DNA of 32,793 nucleotides from Phycisphaerales bacterium UBA2421 (GTDB lineage Bacteria > Planctomycetota > Phycisphaerae > Tepidisphaerales > Tepidisphaeraceae): the NCBI GenBank assembly GCA_002343075.1, contig DDRH01000007.1, forward strand, positions 68,773-101,565, given 5' to 3'. The notes under the pieces are model-generated. The model was not told the origin of the DNA. It did not search any database and worked only from the letters and a program-made list of their open reading frames with translations. Made by a program: the position numbers and the translations under genes. Position 1 is the first letter of the stretch; each line of letters begins with the position of its first letter. Below are positions 6,938-14,626 of this stretch, one piece after another.

Positions 6938-9382
6938 ATGTCATTGTCCAAAGCCATCCGCACTCTTCTAGCCGGCGCGTGTATCGCGATCGTCGCGTGG
7001 GCGTTTTTGGATGTGGGACGGCGCGCGCTCGCGCGGTGTACTGACAGGCTCGAAAAGTCGGTCCAACTCACCGTCCTCCACTGGGGCGACCCCGGCGAGG
7101 ACAAAATTGTTCGGGATCTGGTCGAACGATTCGAGCGCGAGAACCCAACGGTCCGAATCATTCGCATCAACCCGGGTGATCCGGGAGCGACCCGCAACAA
7201 GCTCAAGACCATGATGGCCGCCGGGGATCCGCCGGACGTGTTTTACCTGCCGCCGGACCAATTGCCCGAATTGTCTTCGCTGGGGTTGGTTGCCGAGTTG
7301 GATGCATACTTGTCCAAGGCGCCACAGGAATGGCGTGACGATTTCTGGCCGATTCTGGTTGACGCGCTCCGGTTTAACAAAGAAACCAATCTCATCGGCA
7401 GCGGGCCGCTCTACGCGCTGCCGAAGGATTTCACCACCGCGGGCTTTTATTTCAACAAGGACCTGTTTGAGGCCGCCGGCGTCGATTGGAAAGACATCCA
7501 GAAGAACGGCTGGACCTGGCAGCGGTTTGAAGCCGAGATGGTCAAGATCAAGGCGCTAAATGATCGCCCGGAATACAAGGGCCGCGAAATCTACGGCGTG
7601 TTGTTTGACCTGTGGGGCGACACGCTACGGCATGTCCTCTGGACCTACGGCGGTGAATATTTCGGGAATGACGCCAATGGCAACGTCGATTTCAGAAATG
7701 TCACCCTTGACAGCCCCGAAGCGCAGGCGGCACTTGAAATGGTCGCGCGCATGCGCCTCAAAGACCGCACGGCGTTCAATGCATCGGGCATTGCCAAGGA
7801 CGGGGGGCAGGAATTCTTCCTCGGCAACATCGGCTGCAATGGGCCGGTGGGAATGTGGAAGGTGCCGAAGTTTAAGGGCATAACCAAGTTTCGGTGGGAC
7901 TTGCTGCCAGCGCCCTATCACCAGGCACCGGCGAGCCAGATGTATTACGTCGGCTGGGCCATGAGCAGCCAGACCCGGCACCCCGACACGGCGTTCGAGT
8001 TGATCCGATTTCTGTGCGGGAAAGAAGGGCAGATTCAGCAGGCGCGGGCACAATTGGCCATTCCGGCGTTGAAGAGCGTTGCCTACAGCGATGACTACCT
8101 CAACCCCCCGCCGCCGAGCGATCCGAATGAGCCGGCGATCCCCGATTTTCGTTCGGAGATTTTCCTGGACGCCATCAACTACGCCCGTTTGCAGCAATTG
8201 CCTCGCGAAGCCGAGTGGGACCGCGTTTTGACACAGGGGATTAACCGGGCCATCGTCACAGGGCAGGACACCCCCGCCGTCGCTGCGGCGAATATCGAGC
8301 GCGACTGGCTGGCCGAGCTTGACTCGCCTTTGCGGCGCGAGCGGTTTGGTCGCATGCCCTGGACTCCCATCCTCACCATCACCGCTGCCATCGGCGCAAC
8401 CTTGATCACACTCCTCTGGCTCAAAGCCCGCCGTGAAAAGCTCGGGCCGCTCGACCGTGCGACCGAGCGCGCCGGCTGGGTCTTTGTCGCGCCCTGGTTG
8501 CTTGGGTTCCTGGCGCTGACGCTCGGACCGATGATCGTGTCGCTTCTCCTTAGCTTTTCACGTTGGACGGGCCTGAACCCTCTCAGCGAGTCGGCAAGCG
8601 TCGGCGGGGCCAATTACGTCCAGCTTTTCACGCGCGACAAGGAGTTTTTTCAGTCGCTGAAGGTTACGGCGTATTTCGTCATCCTCGGCGTACCTGTTTC
8701 GCAACTGGCGGCGCTGGCAGTGGCGCTGTTGATGAACAATAACGTCCGCGGCATCACCGTTTTCAGGACGATTTTTTTCGTCCCCAGCGTGGTGAGCGGC
8801 GTCGCGATGGCGGTGCTGTGGCTGCAGCTTTACAACAACGACTACGGGCTGATCAACGCCATCTTGCGGCCATTTGCCAGCGCCCTGGGCACATCACCGC
8901 CGAACTGGTTTGGGGTGGACACGACCACCGACCCGCCGACCAATGACGCTATGGTGTGGGCAATCCCTGCTTTCGTGCTGATGGGCCTCTGGGGCGTTGG
9001 CGGCGGAATGATCATCTACCTTGCGGGGCTAAAGGGCATTCCCGCCTCGCTTTACGAAGCCGCCCGAATCGACGGTGCCGGTGCGGCGCGCCGATTCTGG
9101 AACGTCACGTTGCCGCAACTATCGCCACTGATTTTTTACAATTTCGTTATGGGCATCATCGGCAGCTTTCAGGTGTTCACGCAGGCTTACACGATGACCG
9201 GCGCCGGCCCGGACAATGCGACGTTGTTTTATGTGCTGAATCTCTATCGCACCGCGTTCGAGTTTCACAACATGGGCTATGCCAGCGCGATGGCGTGGGT
9301 GCTATTCGTCATCGTGCTGCTGCTGACCATTGCGGTTTTCAAAGGAAGTAAGAACCTGGTGTATTACGAAGGACTGAAGTGA
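6938..9382 (+). CDS. CUT1 sugar ABC transporter: solute-binding protein fused to MalF-type permease (814 aa)
   Basis: One chain carries two usually separate subunits of a maltose/oligosaccharide importer. Residues 7-25 form an N-terminal membrane anchor. Residues ~43-445 are a family 1 extracellular solute-binding domain (LTVLHWGDPGEDKIVRDLVE, AAGDPPDVFYLPPDQ, LYALPKDFTTAGFYFNKDLF, LGNIGCNGPVGMWKVP, YYVGWAMS). A second helix at about 477-495 returns to the cytoplasm, followed by the basic KARREK. From about 505 comes a MalF-like permease (GWVFVAPWLLGFLALTLGPM, TVFRTIFFVPSVVSGVAMAV). Its EAA loop is YEAARIDGAGAARRFWNVTLPQLSP with E707 and G713, the contact for an ATPase. The binding domain would sit outside, tethered at both ends. 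GGGAGAGGGA precedes the ATG by 7 nt, within a possible hairpin. MalG follows after 20 bp. The open frame is continuous, so this is a true fusion as read here. Confidence 0.92.
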   Translation: MSLSKAIRTLLAGACIAIVAWAFLDVGRRALARCTDRLEKSVQLTVLHWGDPGEDKIVRDLVERFERENPTVRIIRINPGDPGATRNKLKTMMAAGDPPDVFYLPPDQLPELSSLGLVAELDAYLSKAPQEWRDDFWPILVDALRFNKETNLIGSGPLYALPKDFTTAGFYFNKDLFEAAGVDWKDIQKNGWTWQRFEAEMVKIKALNDRPEYKGREIYGVLFDLWGDTLRHVLWTYGGEYFGNDANGNVDFRNVTLDSPEAQAALEMVARMRLKDRTAFNASGIAKDGGQEFFLGNIGCNGPVGMWKVPKFKGITKFRWDLLPAPYHQAPASQMYYVGWAMSSQTRHPDTAFELIRFLCGKEGQIQQARAQLAIPALKSVAYSDDYLNPPPPSDPNEPAIPDFRSEIFLDAINYARLQQLPREAEWDRVLTQGINRAIVTGQDTPAVAAANIERDWLAELDSPLRRERFGRMPWTPILTITAAIGATLITLLWLKARREKLGPLDRATERAGWVFVAPWLLGFLALTLGPMIVSLLLSFSRWTGLNPLSESASVGGANYVQLFTRDKEFFQSLKVTAYFVILGVPVSQLAALAVALLMNNNVRGITVFRTIFFVPSVVSGVAMAVLWLQLYNNDYGLINAILRPFASALGTSPPNWFGVDTTTDPPTNDAMVWAIPAFVLMGLWGVGGGMIIYLAGLKGIPASLYEAARIDGAGAARRFWNVTLPQLSPLIFYNFVMGIIGSFQVFTQAYTMTGAGPDNATLFYVLNLYRTAFEFHNMGYASAMAWVLFVIVLLLTIAVFKGSKNLVYYEGLK

Positions 9383-9402
9383 TTGCAGATTGAGCAAATC
9401 GC

Positions 9403-10350
9403 ATGAACACCAGCGCCGACCAAGCTCCCCTAGAAGCCAAGCCCGCCTCCACCGCGGTGGTTGCGGCGCCGCCGCGCGCATTTGCCCGGGCTGAGAATGT
9501 CAATCCGAGATCCGGAATCGGAAATCGGAAATCGGACCTGCTCGTCTACGCCCTTCTCTGTGCAGGCGCTCTGATGTTTCTCGTGCCGTTTTACTTTGTC
9601 CTGAACGGATCGCTTAAAACAGATGCTGAAGTGCAAGCCGGCGAATTCATCAGCCCCACCAATGCACCCATGTTCGGCAACTATCCCAAGGCGTTGAGCA
9701 AGGACCGGTGGAGCTTTCAGCCGGCGCTGGCGAATACGGTGGTGGTCACGACGCTCACGGTGCTTGGCCAGATTGTCTCCTGTTCGCTGGTGGGCTTTGG
9801 CTTCGCACGGTTTCGGTTCCGCGGGCGCGGGATTCTGTTCATGATCATGCTCAGCACCATGATGCTGCCCGCGCAGGTGACGATGATACCGGTTTTCGTG
9901 CTCTTCAAGACGCTGGGCATGGTCGATAGCTTCTGGCCACTGGTGATTCCGGCGTGGCTGGCGTCGCCGTTCTTCGTGTTCATGTTCAGGCAGTTTTTCT
10001 CGCAGATTCCGGAGGAACTGCTGGAAGCCGCCCGAATCGACGGCTGCAGCAACTGGCGCATCTATTGGCAGTTGATGCTGCCGCTTTCCGGCCCGGTGAT
10101 CGCGATCGTGGCGATCTACACATTCCTGGGCGCGTGGAATGACTTCATGGGACCGCTGATTTATCTCAATAGCCCCGAAAACCGCACACTCTCGCTCTGG
10201 CTGAATGGTTTCAAGGGCCAGTACGGCATTACCGATGCCCACCTGCTGATGGCAGCCAGCGTCGTCTGCATGATGCCTTGTGTCATTCTCTTCTTCGCGG
10301 CGCAGCGGTATTTCGTTGAAAGCGTCGCTTCGACCGGGTTAAAAAGCTAA
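9403..10350 (+). CDS. CUT1 sugar ABC transporter permease, MalG type (315 aa)
   Basis: This is the second membrane subunit of the maltodextrin importer and the partner of the fused protein just upstream (20-bp gap, same operon). An N-terminal cytoplasmic tail of about 45 residues precedes the first helix (LLVYALLCAGALMFLVPFYF). MalG-type landmarks follow: LNGSLKTDAEV, GFGFARFRFRGRG, MIMLSTMMLPAQVTMIPVFV, and the EAA loop ELLEAARIDGCSNWRIYWQL, then LMLPLSGPVIAIVAI and AWNDFMGPLIYL. The tail contains NPRSGIGNRKSD (residues 34-45), encoded by an ATCGGAA-type tandem repeat, which looks inserted and is not part of the family. Only a weak ribosome-binding site (TTGAG) precedes the ATG, so translation is probably coupled to the upstream gene. 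No ATP-binding subunit follows. The next gene is an unrelated PEP-CTERM protein. Confidence 0.93.
   Translation: MNTSADQAPLEAKPASTAVVAAPPRAFARAENVNPRSGIGNRKSDLLVYALLCAGALMFLVPFYFVLNGSLKTDAEVQAGEFISPTNAPMFGNYPKALSKDRWSFQPALANTVVVTTLTVLGQIVSCSLVGFGFARFRFRGRGILFMIMLSTMMLPAQVTMIPVFVLFKTLGMVDSFWPLVIPAWLASPFFVFMFRQFFSQIPEELLEAARIDGCSNWRIYWQLMLPLSGPVIAIVAIYTFLGAWNDFMGPLIYLNSPENRTLSLWLNGFKGQYGITDAHLLMAASVVCMMPCVILFFAAQRYFVESVASTGLKS
9514..9535. repeat. Short tandem repeat (7-bp GAAATCG units) inside the permease gene
   Basis: The units GGAATCG, GAAATCG, GAAATCG follow in a row, preceded by the related AATCCGAGATCC. They encode the poorly conserved tail of the MalG-like protein. The same kind of sequence, more degenerate, is present at 4029-4086. 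Confidence 0.6.
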
Positions 10351-10412
10351 ACCGGCCTTACCCAGATTAACTCTTGAAGAAGTTCTTCGAAAATCTATAG
10401 ACTTAGTTACAG

Positions 10413-10430
10413 AATCTTGTGTATAAGATT
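10413..10430 (+). promoter_or_regulatory. Candidate promoter element (TATAAGAT) with a small inverted repeat
   Basis: TATAAGAT at 10422-10429 is a -10-like element 68 nt before the PEP-CTERM start at 10498. It overlaps an inverted repeat, AATCTT/AAGATT (10413-10430). No clear -35 hexamer is seen at 16-18 nt. The same octamer lies 66 nt before another PEP-CTERM gene at 20778. Confidence 0.35.
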
Positions 10431-10497
10431 AGGTAGTCGAGGCGGCGATGGGCCGTCCACTTCTTGTATCGGGGGAACCATTTGAAGGGAGAATGCG

Positions 10498-11253
10498 ATG
10501 CGCACTTCTGTTGTTCTATCTGCGGCTGGTGCTGCGCTCTTATCGAGCGTTGCTTTTGCCGCCCCGATCATTGATGAGTCCTTCGAGTCGTACGCCAGCA
10601 CTGCCGCCATGCAGGCCGCCTGGCCGGCCGCGACGGTGTCATCGTTGCAGACGACCGGTGGCAACCCCGGCCAGTTCGCGCAACACCCCGGTGGCGCGGT
10701 GAACGCCAAGACGTTTGCTGCCGTCAACCCCACCGATGCCCAGCCGCTGAAGTTTTCCATCGACATTTTTGACGATGGAACGAGTGCCAACAAGCGCATG
10801 ACTGCGGGCATTCGTGCGGGTGCATCCAACATCGTGGAACTCGGTTTCTTCAATGCGCCGTCCCACTTTGCGTTCCGCGTGATTAACTTCAGCTCGGTTG
10901 CGCCGTCAACCAACCCCAACTGGGTTGCGTTCGATACGCTCGGTCAAAGTGGCATCAACAACGTCCCCAATCTCGGCTGGCATCGCATCACCGCAATGAT
11001 CGGTGATACCACCAGCACGTTCACACTCGACCGAGGGGCCGACGGAAGCATTGAAGCGACCCACACCGTCACCACCACTCCGACCGCGGCAGGATTCACC
11101 GAGCTACGGTTCGGCGGCCCGTCCGGCCTGGCCAGCGCTGGCGGCGGCGCGGGCTTTGATAACATTCTCCTGGAACAAGTGATTCCAGAACCGGCAAGCC
11201 TCGGCCTTCTGGCGATGGGTGCCGTTTCCATGCTTCGCCGTCGTCGCGCTTAG
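10498..11253 (+). CDS. PEP-CTERM sorting-domain protein (251 aa)
   Basis: This is a secreted surface or matrix protein of unknown function. The signal peptide is TSVVLSAAGAALLSSVAFAA, with cleavage after AFA. The mature part starts IIDESFESY, a motif often seen at the first strand of LamG/concanavalin-like PEP-CTERM proteins, and ends with GGGAGFDNILLEQVIPEP. This GFDNI strand just before the sorting signal also fits a jelly-roll fold. The C-terminus is IPEPASLGLLAMGAVSMLRRRRA, a standard PEP-CTERM signal. GGGAGA, 6 nt before the ATG, supports the start. It lies 147 bp after the maltodextrin transporter on the same strand and has its own candidate promoter, so it is probably a separate transcript. 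It is similar in plan to the protein at 602-1384. Confidence 0.87.
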   Translation: MRTSVVLSAAGAALLSSVAFAAPIIDESFESYASTAAMQAAWPAATVSSLQTTGGNPGQFAQHPGGAVNAKTFAAVNPTDAQPLKFSIDIFDDGTSANKRMTAGIRAGASNIVELGFFNAPSHFAFRVINFSSVAPSTNPNWVAFDTLGQSGINNVPNLGWHRITAMIGDTTSTFTLDRGADGSIEATHTVTTTPTAAGFTELRFGGPSGLASAGGGAGFDNILLEQVIPEPASLGLLAMGAVSMLRRRRA

Positions 11254-11260
11254 GCCGACG

Positions 11261-11440
11261 TTACGGTCTCGTGGCAAGCTCGATCATTCCTGGATCGATA
11301 ATCTCTGGCTGCACAGCAACGTCCGACGTCTGCGGGAAACCGTGGCGTTGGACGTTGTCATTTTTTAGCAGTTGATCAAATTCCTGCGGAACTTCGTTGG
11401 CTTCAAGGGGGTCGCTCCACATTGGCGGCCCCACACTCAC
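11261..11440 (-). CDS. Possible small coupled ORF after the sigma factor (59 aa)
   Basis: A GTG at 11440 overlaps the sigma factor's TGA (in the order GTGA), an arrangement typical of translational coupling. The frame stays open for 59 codons and gives a fairly acidic, soluble-looking peptide (PLEANEVPQEFDQLLKNDNV, then PEIIDPGMIE) with no membrane segment. The frame is also open upstream inside the sigma gene, so its length alone is not evidence of coding. I recognise no family. It could be a small partner of the sigma factor, a decayed remnant of a larger gene, or non-coding. Confidence 0.3.
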   Translation of the reverse strand: MSVGPPMWSDPLEANEVPQEFDQLLKNDNVQRHGFPQTSDVAVQPEIIDPGMIELATRP

Positions 11441-12258
11441 TGATGAATGTTCGCAGGCGGTGTGGGTTGGTGGTTGATCCAGAGGTAGGCCCCCACTCCG
11501 GCTCCCAGCGCCAGCACAACAGCGACTGTGACACAGGCCGCCACGTTGCGGGCCTGCTCCCACCAGATTGTTTTCATGGTTGCATCGACCGTGATGCTTT
11601 CAGTCTGCGGCGAACCGGCGGAGCTTAGGATTGATTGCATTAACCCCGCCGGCGGGCTGGCCTCGGCGATCTTTGTCTGGAGCATCACCCCGAGCGCGGC
11701 CACGGCAACCGCCCCCCCGCCGCGGCGCGACAGCCACCCTCGCAACTTTTCCGCAGCGCGGCTGACGCGCTTCCGTGCGGCGTCTTCCGCCAGCCCGAGT
11801 GTCGCGCCAACTTCGGCGAAGCTCTTGTTTTCATAATACCTGAGCATGACGGCCCGCCGATCGGAATCGTTGAGAACATCCAGTGCCTGATCAAGCAACT
11901 CGCGGACGCGCGGCCAGTGCATTTCAACTTCCGGGTTATAGTGCGACGGTCTCATCTCCGCGGCCTTTAGCTCATGCCTGGCGCGCCGGCCACGGAGCTT
12001 GAGCGCATCCATGGCAGCGTAGCGCGTTGTTCGATGCAGCCACGCCGAGAGCACGACATCGGGCGTGAAGGTGGCGGCCTTTCGGGCAAGGATGACAAAC
12101 ACCGCCTGCGTGATATCGTCGGCAAGATGGCTGTCGCGTGTCCGTCGCAGCGCGGCGGAGTAAACCAGGTTGATGTGTCTCTGCACCAGCGTTGCAAAAG
12201 CATGCTGGTCTTGCGCCCGAACATAGTCGGCCAAGAGCTGCGTATCGGTGAACTGCAC
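11437..12258 (-). CDS. ECF-type RNA polymerase sigma factor with C-terminal membrane helix (273 aa)
   Basis: This is an alternative sigma factor that redirects RNA polymerase to a stress- or surface-related regulon. Sigma region 2 spans about residues 6-75 (LLADYVRAQDQHAFATLVQR, then DDITQAVFVILARKA). Region 4 lies at about 125-180 (LNDSDRRAVMLRYYENKSFA, then EVGATLGLAEDAARKRVSRA). Ordinary ECF factors stop near residue 190. This one adds about 90 residues, including a hydrophobic helix at about 239-261 (VAACVTVAVVLALGAGVGAY). This suggests membrane tethering, with the tail perhaps serving as its own anti-sigma or sensor part. No separate anti-sigma gene is adjacent. It starts with GTG (12258) without a clear ribosome-binding site. 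It is divergent from the ABC exporter with 126 bp between them. Confidence 0.9.
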   Translation of the reverse strand: MQFTDTQLLADYVRAQDQHAFATLVQRHINLVYSAALRRTRDSHLADDITQAVFVILARKAATFTPDVVLSAWLHRTTRYAAMDALKLRGRRARHELKAAEMRPSHYNPEVEMHWPRVRELLDQALDVLNDSDRRAVMLRYYENKSFAEVGATLGLAEDAARKRVSRAAEKLRGWLSRRGGGAVAVAALGVMLQTKIAEASPPAGLMQSILSSAGSPQTESITVDATMKTIWWEQARNVAACVTVAVVLALGAGVGAYLWINHQPTPPANIHQ

Positions 12259-12344
12259 GTCAGAAGGATACCGACACTCGACGGATGGACGGACAAAATT
12301 TCTTAGATAGTCTCAATCTCGCGCGCTGCCAGTTGGCAAGCATG

Positions 12345-12373
12345 TCGTCACGCCTCGGGCAGGCGCGTATACT
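12345..12373 (+). promoter_or_regulatory. Candidate sigma-70-type promoter of the ABC exporter
   Basis: TCGTCA (12345-12350) and TATACT (12368-12373) are 17 bp apart. Transcription would begin near 12380, only about 5 nt before the ATG at 12385. That gene lacks a ribosome-binding site, so a near-leaderless mRNA would explain both facts. Confidence 0.45.
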
Positions 12374-12384
12374 CGGCAGCGACG

Positions 12385-14259
12385 ATGAAACTGCCCACAT
12401 CCAGCAAAGCGCGACTCCAGGCATTCAGAAAACACCCCGGAAACGAGACCTCGAAACAACTTACCGACGCCGATAATGGTCGTAAATCCAACAAGAGCAA
12501 TCACTTACGCAACTACCTGCACTGGCTGCGGCCGTTCCGGGTCTCACTGGTCGGCCTGTTTCTGCTTGCGGTGGTGTCGGCGGGGCTGAATATGGCCTGG
12601 CCTTGGGGGATCAAGCAGGTTATCGACCTCATCCCCGAAACGACCTCGTGGAGCAGCAGCGGATTTGTGGCGCTGGGGGCGGGCATCCTCGCAATCCTCG
12701 TGTTAAAGACCACCGCCGACACATGGCACGCTTACCTCGGCGCCAAGCTCAACGCACGGCTCATCTTCCGATTGCGTAAACGCTTATTCAACAGGCTCTT
12801 ACGGCTCTCACTGGGCGATCTTGGCGAAATGAAGACCGGGGGAATCGTCAGCCGGCTTTCGGGGGACGTCGACAGTGTAAGCGGGCTGGTCAACCTTGCG
12901 CTGATCAACCCGGCTGTCGCGGCGATTCAGGTCGTTTTGGCGCTGTGCGTGGCGCTCTATGCCAGTTGGCAACTTGCGCTGGCGCTGCTCATCGTGCTGC
13001 CCCCGCTGGCGCTGGTGAGTTGGGTTTGGCTGCGGAAGGTCCGGCCAATCTACCGCAGCGTCCGCGATGACAGGGCGCAGATCGACGGACACATCACCGA
13101 GACCTTCGGCGGGGTGCGTGTGATTCGCGCATTTCGCCGTGAGAGCCGCGAGGAACTCGGCTATGCGGTCGATCATCACACGGTCATCCGCAAGCTGCTT
13201 CGTGCCGAGTGGCTCGAAATCACCCTTCGAACGGTCTGGGGACTGCTCATTCCGGGCATGAGCCTGATTGTGGTCGGATTCGGTGCGTTTCTCGTAGTCA
13301 AAGGGCGCGCAACGGTCGGGGATATTTTTATGTTCCAGATCTATGCCGTGCTACTGATCACGCCAGTCTGGCAGATCATCTCGAGCGTCAGCCAGACCCA
13401 GCGGAGCCTCGCCGCGATGGATCGGGTGTTTGAAGTGCTGGCGATGAAGCCAGACAAGCCTGATGCCGCCGATGCCAGCGACGCCCCGCAAGAGGTACGG
13501 GCGATCGAGTTTCGTGACGTGCGTTTTGAGTACCGGGCAGATGTGCCGGTCATTCGCCAGTTTTCGCTTACGGTGAAAGGCGGGCAGACGGTCGCGCTTG
13601 TCGGCCCGAGTGGCGCGGGTAAGACGACGGTGACCGATCTCGTCGCCCGATTTCAGGACCCCACCGCGGGAGTAATCACGCTCAACGGCACGGATCTAAG
13701 GCGGCTGAAGCTGGCGACTTATCGACGGCTGTTGGCGGTGGTGCCACAGGAGGTGTTTCTCTTTGACGGGACGGTGGCGCAAAACGTCTCGTATGGCCGC
13801 CGAGGCGCGACCGTCGCCGATATCGAAGATGCCTGCCGCCGGGCAAACGCGCATGAATTCATTGAGAAAATGCCCGAAGGCTATCACACGCTCATTGGCG
13901 AACGAGGCTTTAAGCTCTCCGGCGGGCAACGGCAGCGCCTTTCGATTGCCCGCGCAATTCTGGCCAATCCGTCGCTACTCATTCTGGACGAAGCGACCAG
14001 CAATCTCGATACCGAGAGCGAGCAACTCATTCAATCTTCGCTGCGGGAACTGTTTCGCAATCGCACGACTTTTGTCATCGCCCACCGACTGAGCACCATC
14101 ACACACGCCGACCTCATCGTGGCGATGAATCATGGCGAGATCATCGAGGCCGGCACACACGCGGAGTTAATGTCCAACGAGGGCTTTTACTTTGAAATGG
14201 TACGGAGGCAGCAGGAATCCTTCGGCGTTGCGCTGGAAGAAAACAGCCCCGCAGTTTAA
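12385..14259 (+). CDS. ABC exporter, fused membrane and ATPase domains, MsbA-like (624 aa)
   Basis: A half-transporter that would work as a homodimer, exporting a lipid, lipid-linked compound or drug. After a polar ~45-residue start, a six-helix membrane domain covers about 46-340, with first helix PFRVSLVGLFLLAVVSAGLN and a conserved coupling region ITETFGGVRVIRAFRRE. The nucleotide-binding domain covers about 370-605. It has Walker A GPSGAGKTT at 407-415 (K413), signature LSGGQ from L511, Walker B ILDEA with catalytic E536, and switch H567 in AHRLSTI. All ATPase motifs are intact. MsbA (lipid A flippase) is the best-known relative, but many such proteins have other substrates and nothing here fixes this one. 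The ATG at 12385 has no ribosome-binding site and the next in-frame Met lies inside the first helix, so this start stands. It ends convergent to a glycosyltransferase gene. Confidence 0.93.
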   Translation: MKLPTSSKARLQAFRKHPGNETSKQLTDADNGRKSNKSNHLRNYLHWLRPFRVSLVGLFLLAVVSAGLNMAWPWGIKQVIDLIPETTSWSSSGFVALGAGILAILVLKTTADTWHAYLGAKLNARLIFRLRKRLFNRLLRLSLGDLGEMKTGGIVSRLSGDVDSVSGLVNLALINPAVAAIQVVLALCVALYASWQLALALLIVLPPLALVSWVWLRKVRPIYRSVRDDRAQIDGHITETFGGVRVIRAFRRESREELGYAVDHHTVIRKLLRAEWLEITLRTVWGLLIPGMSLIVVGFGAFLVVKGRATVGDIFMFQIYAVLLITPVWQIISSVSQTQRSLAAMDRVFEVLAMKPDKPDAADASDAPQEVRAIEFRDVRFEYRADVPVIRQFSLTVKGGQTVALVGPSGAGKTTVTDLVARFQDPTAGVITLNGTDLRRLKLATYRRLLAVVPQEVFLFDGTVAQNVSYGRRGATVADIEDACRRANAHEFIEKMPEGYHTLIGERGFKLSGGQRQRLSIARAILANPSLLILDEATSNLDTESEQLIQSSLRELFRNRTTFVIAHRLSTITHADLIVAMNHGEIIEAGTHAELMSNEGFYFEMVRRQQESFGVALEENSPAV

Positions 14260-14626
14260 CGGGCGGCGGCACTTCGCACCCGACCGGCCTTGACCTGCGC
14301 TCTTGTGAAGTGATATCTGCGGCAACCCATGTGCCCAGTTCGCGGGCACCACGGGCAAGTTTGCCGATGAATTGCTCAACTCTCGCCGATACCGCCGGCA
14401 GTTTCGCCCAAAAAACGCAATGGCACGGAGTTTGTTATCCGATTCTTCAGTCATCATGGTGATGACGGCCCGCGGTTGATGCTGAGGGCCTGTACAGGAG
14501 CGCGGTTGGTTCCCACGGGCAGTGCCGCTCGACCGACGGTCGGTCGAGCGGCACGCTCGCCCGGGGGTTGACGCTCTTTCGCTACGTCGCCCGTCCCCCC
14601 GCAAACTGCTTCTCCATCGACCGACG
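14260..14626. other. Convergent intergenic region (367 bp)
   Basis: It lies between the ends of the ABC exporter and the glycosyltransferase. It contains the 33-bp inverted repeat at 14522-14554. On the minus strand from 14457 there is a short protein-like stretch (MMTEESDNKLRAIAFF, then in another frame WAKLPAVSARVEQFIGKL) that would need a frame change at the A6 run 14410-14415. This may be a decayed gene, but I recognise no family and there is no ribosome-binding site. Confidence 0.4.
14522..14554. repeat. Perfect 16-bp inverted repeat (33 bp), likely bidirectional terminator or dispersed element
   Basis: Positions 14522-14537 (beginning GTGCCGCTCGACC) and 14539-14554 (ending GAGCGGCAC) are exact reverse complements around a single base. 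It lies between convergent genes, 263 bp after one stop and 73 bp before the other. There is no T-run. The very long GC-rich stem could end transcription from both sides or be a REP-like repeat. Confidence 0.7.

Noticed and set aside
14167..14604. 145-aa minus-strand frame overlapping the ABC exporter end
   Set aside because: Its first part runs through the perfect inverted repeat, its last part is antisense to the ABC gene, and its composition is not protein-like. Only the short stretch near 14340-14457 is kept as a possible remnant.
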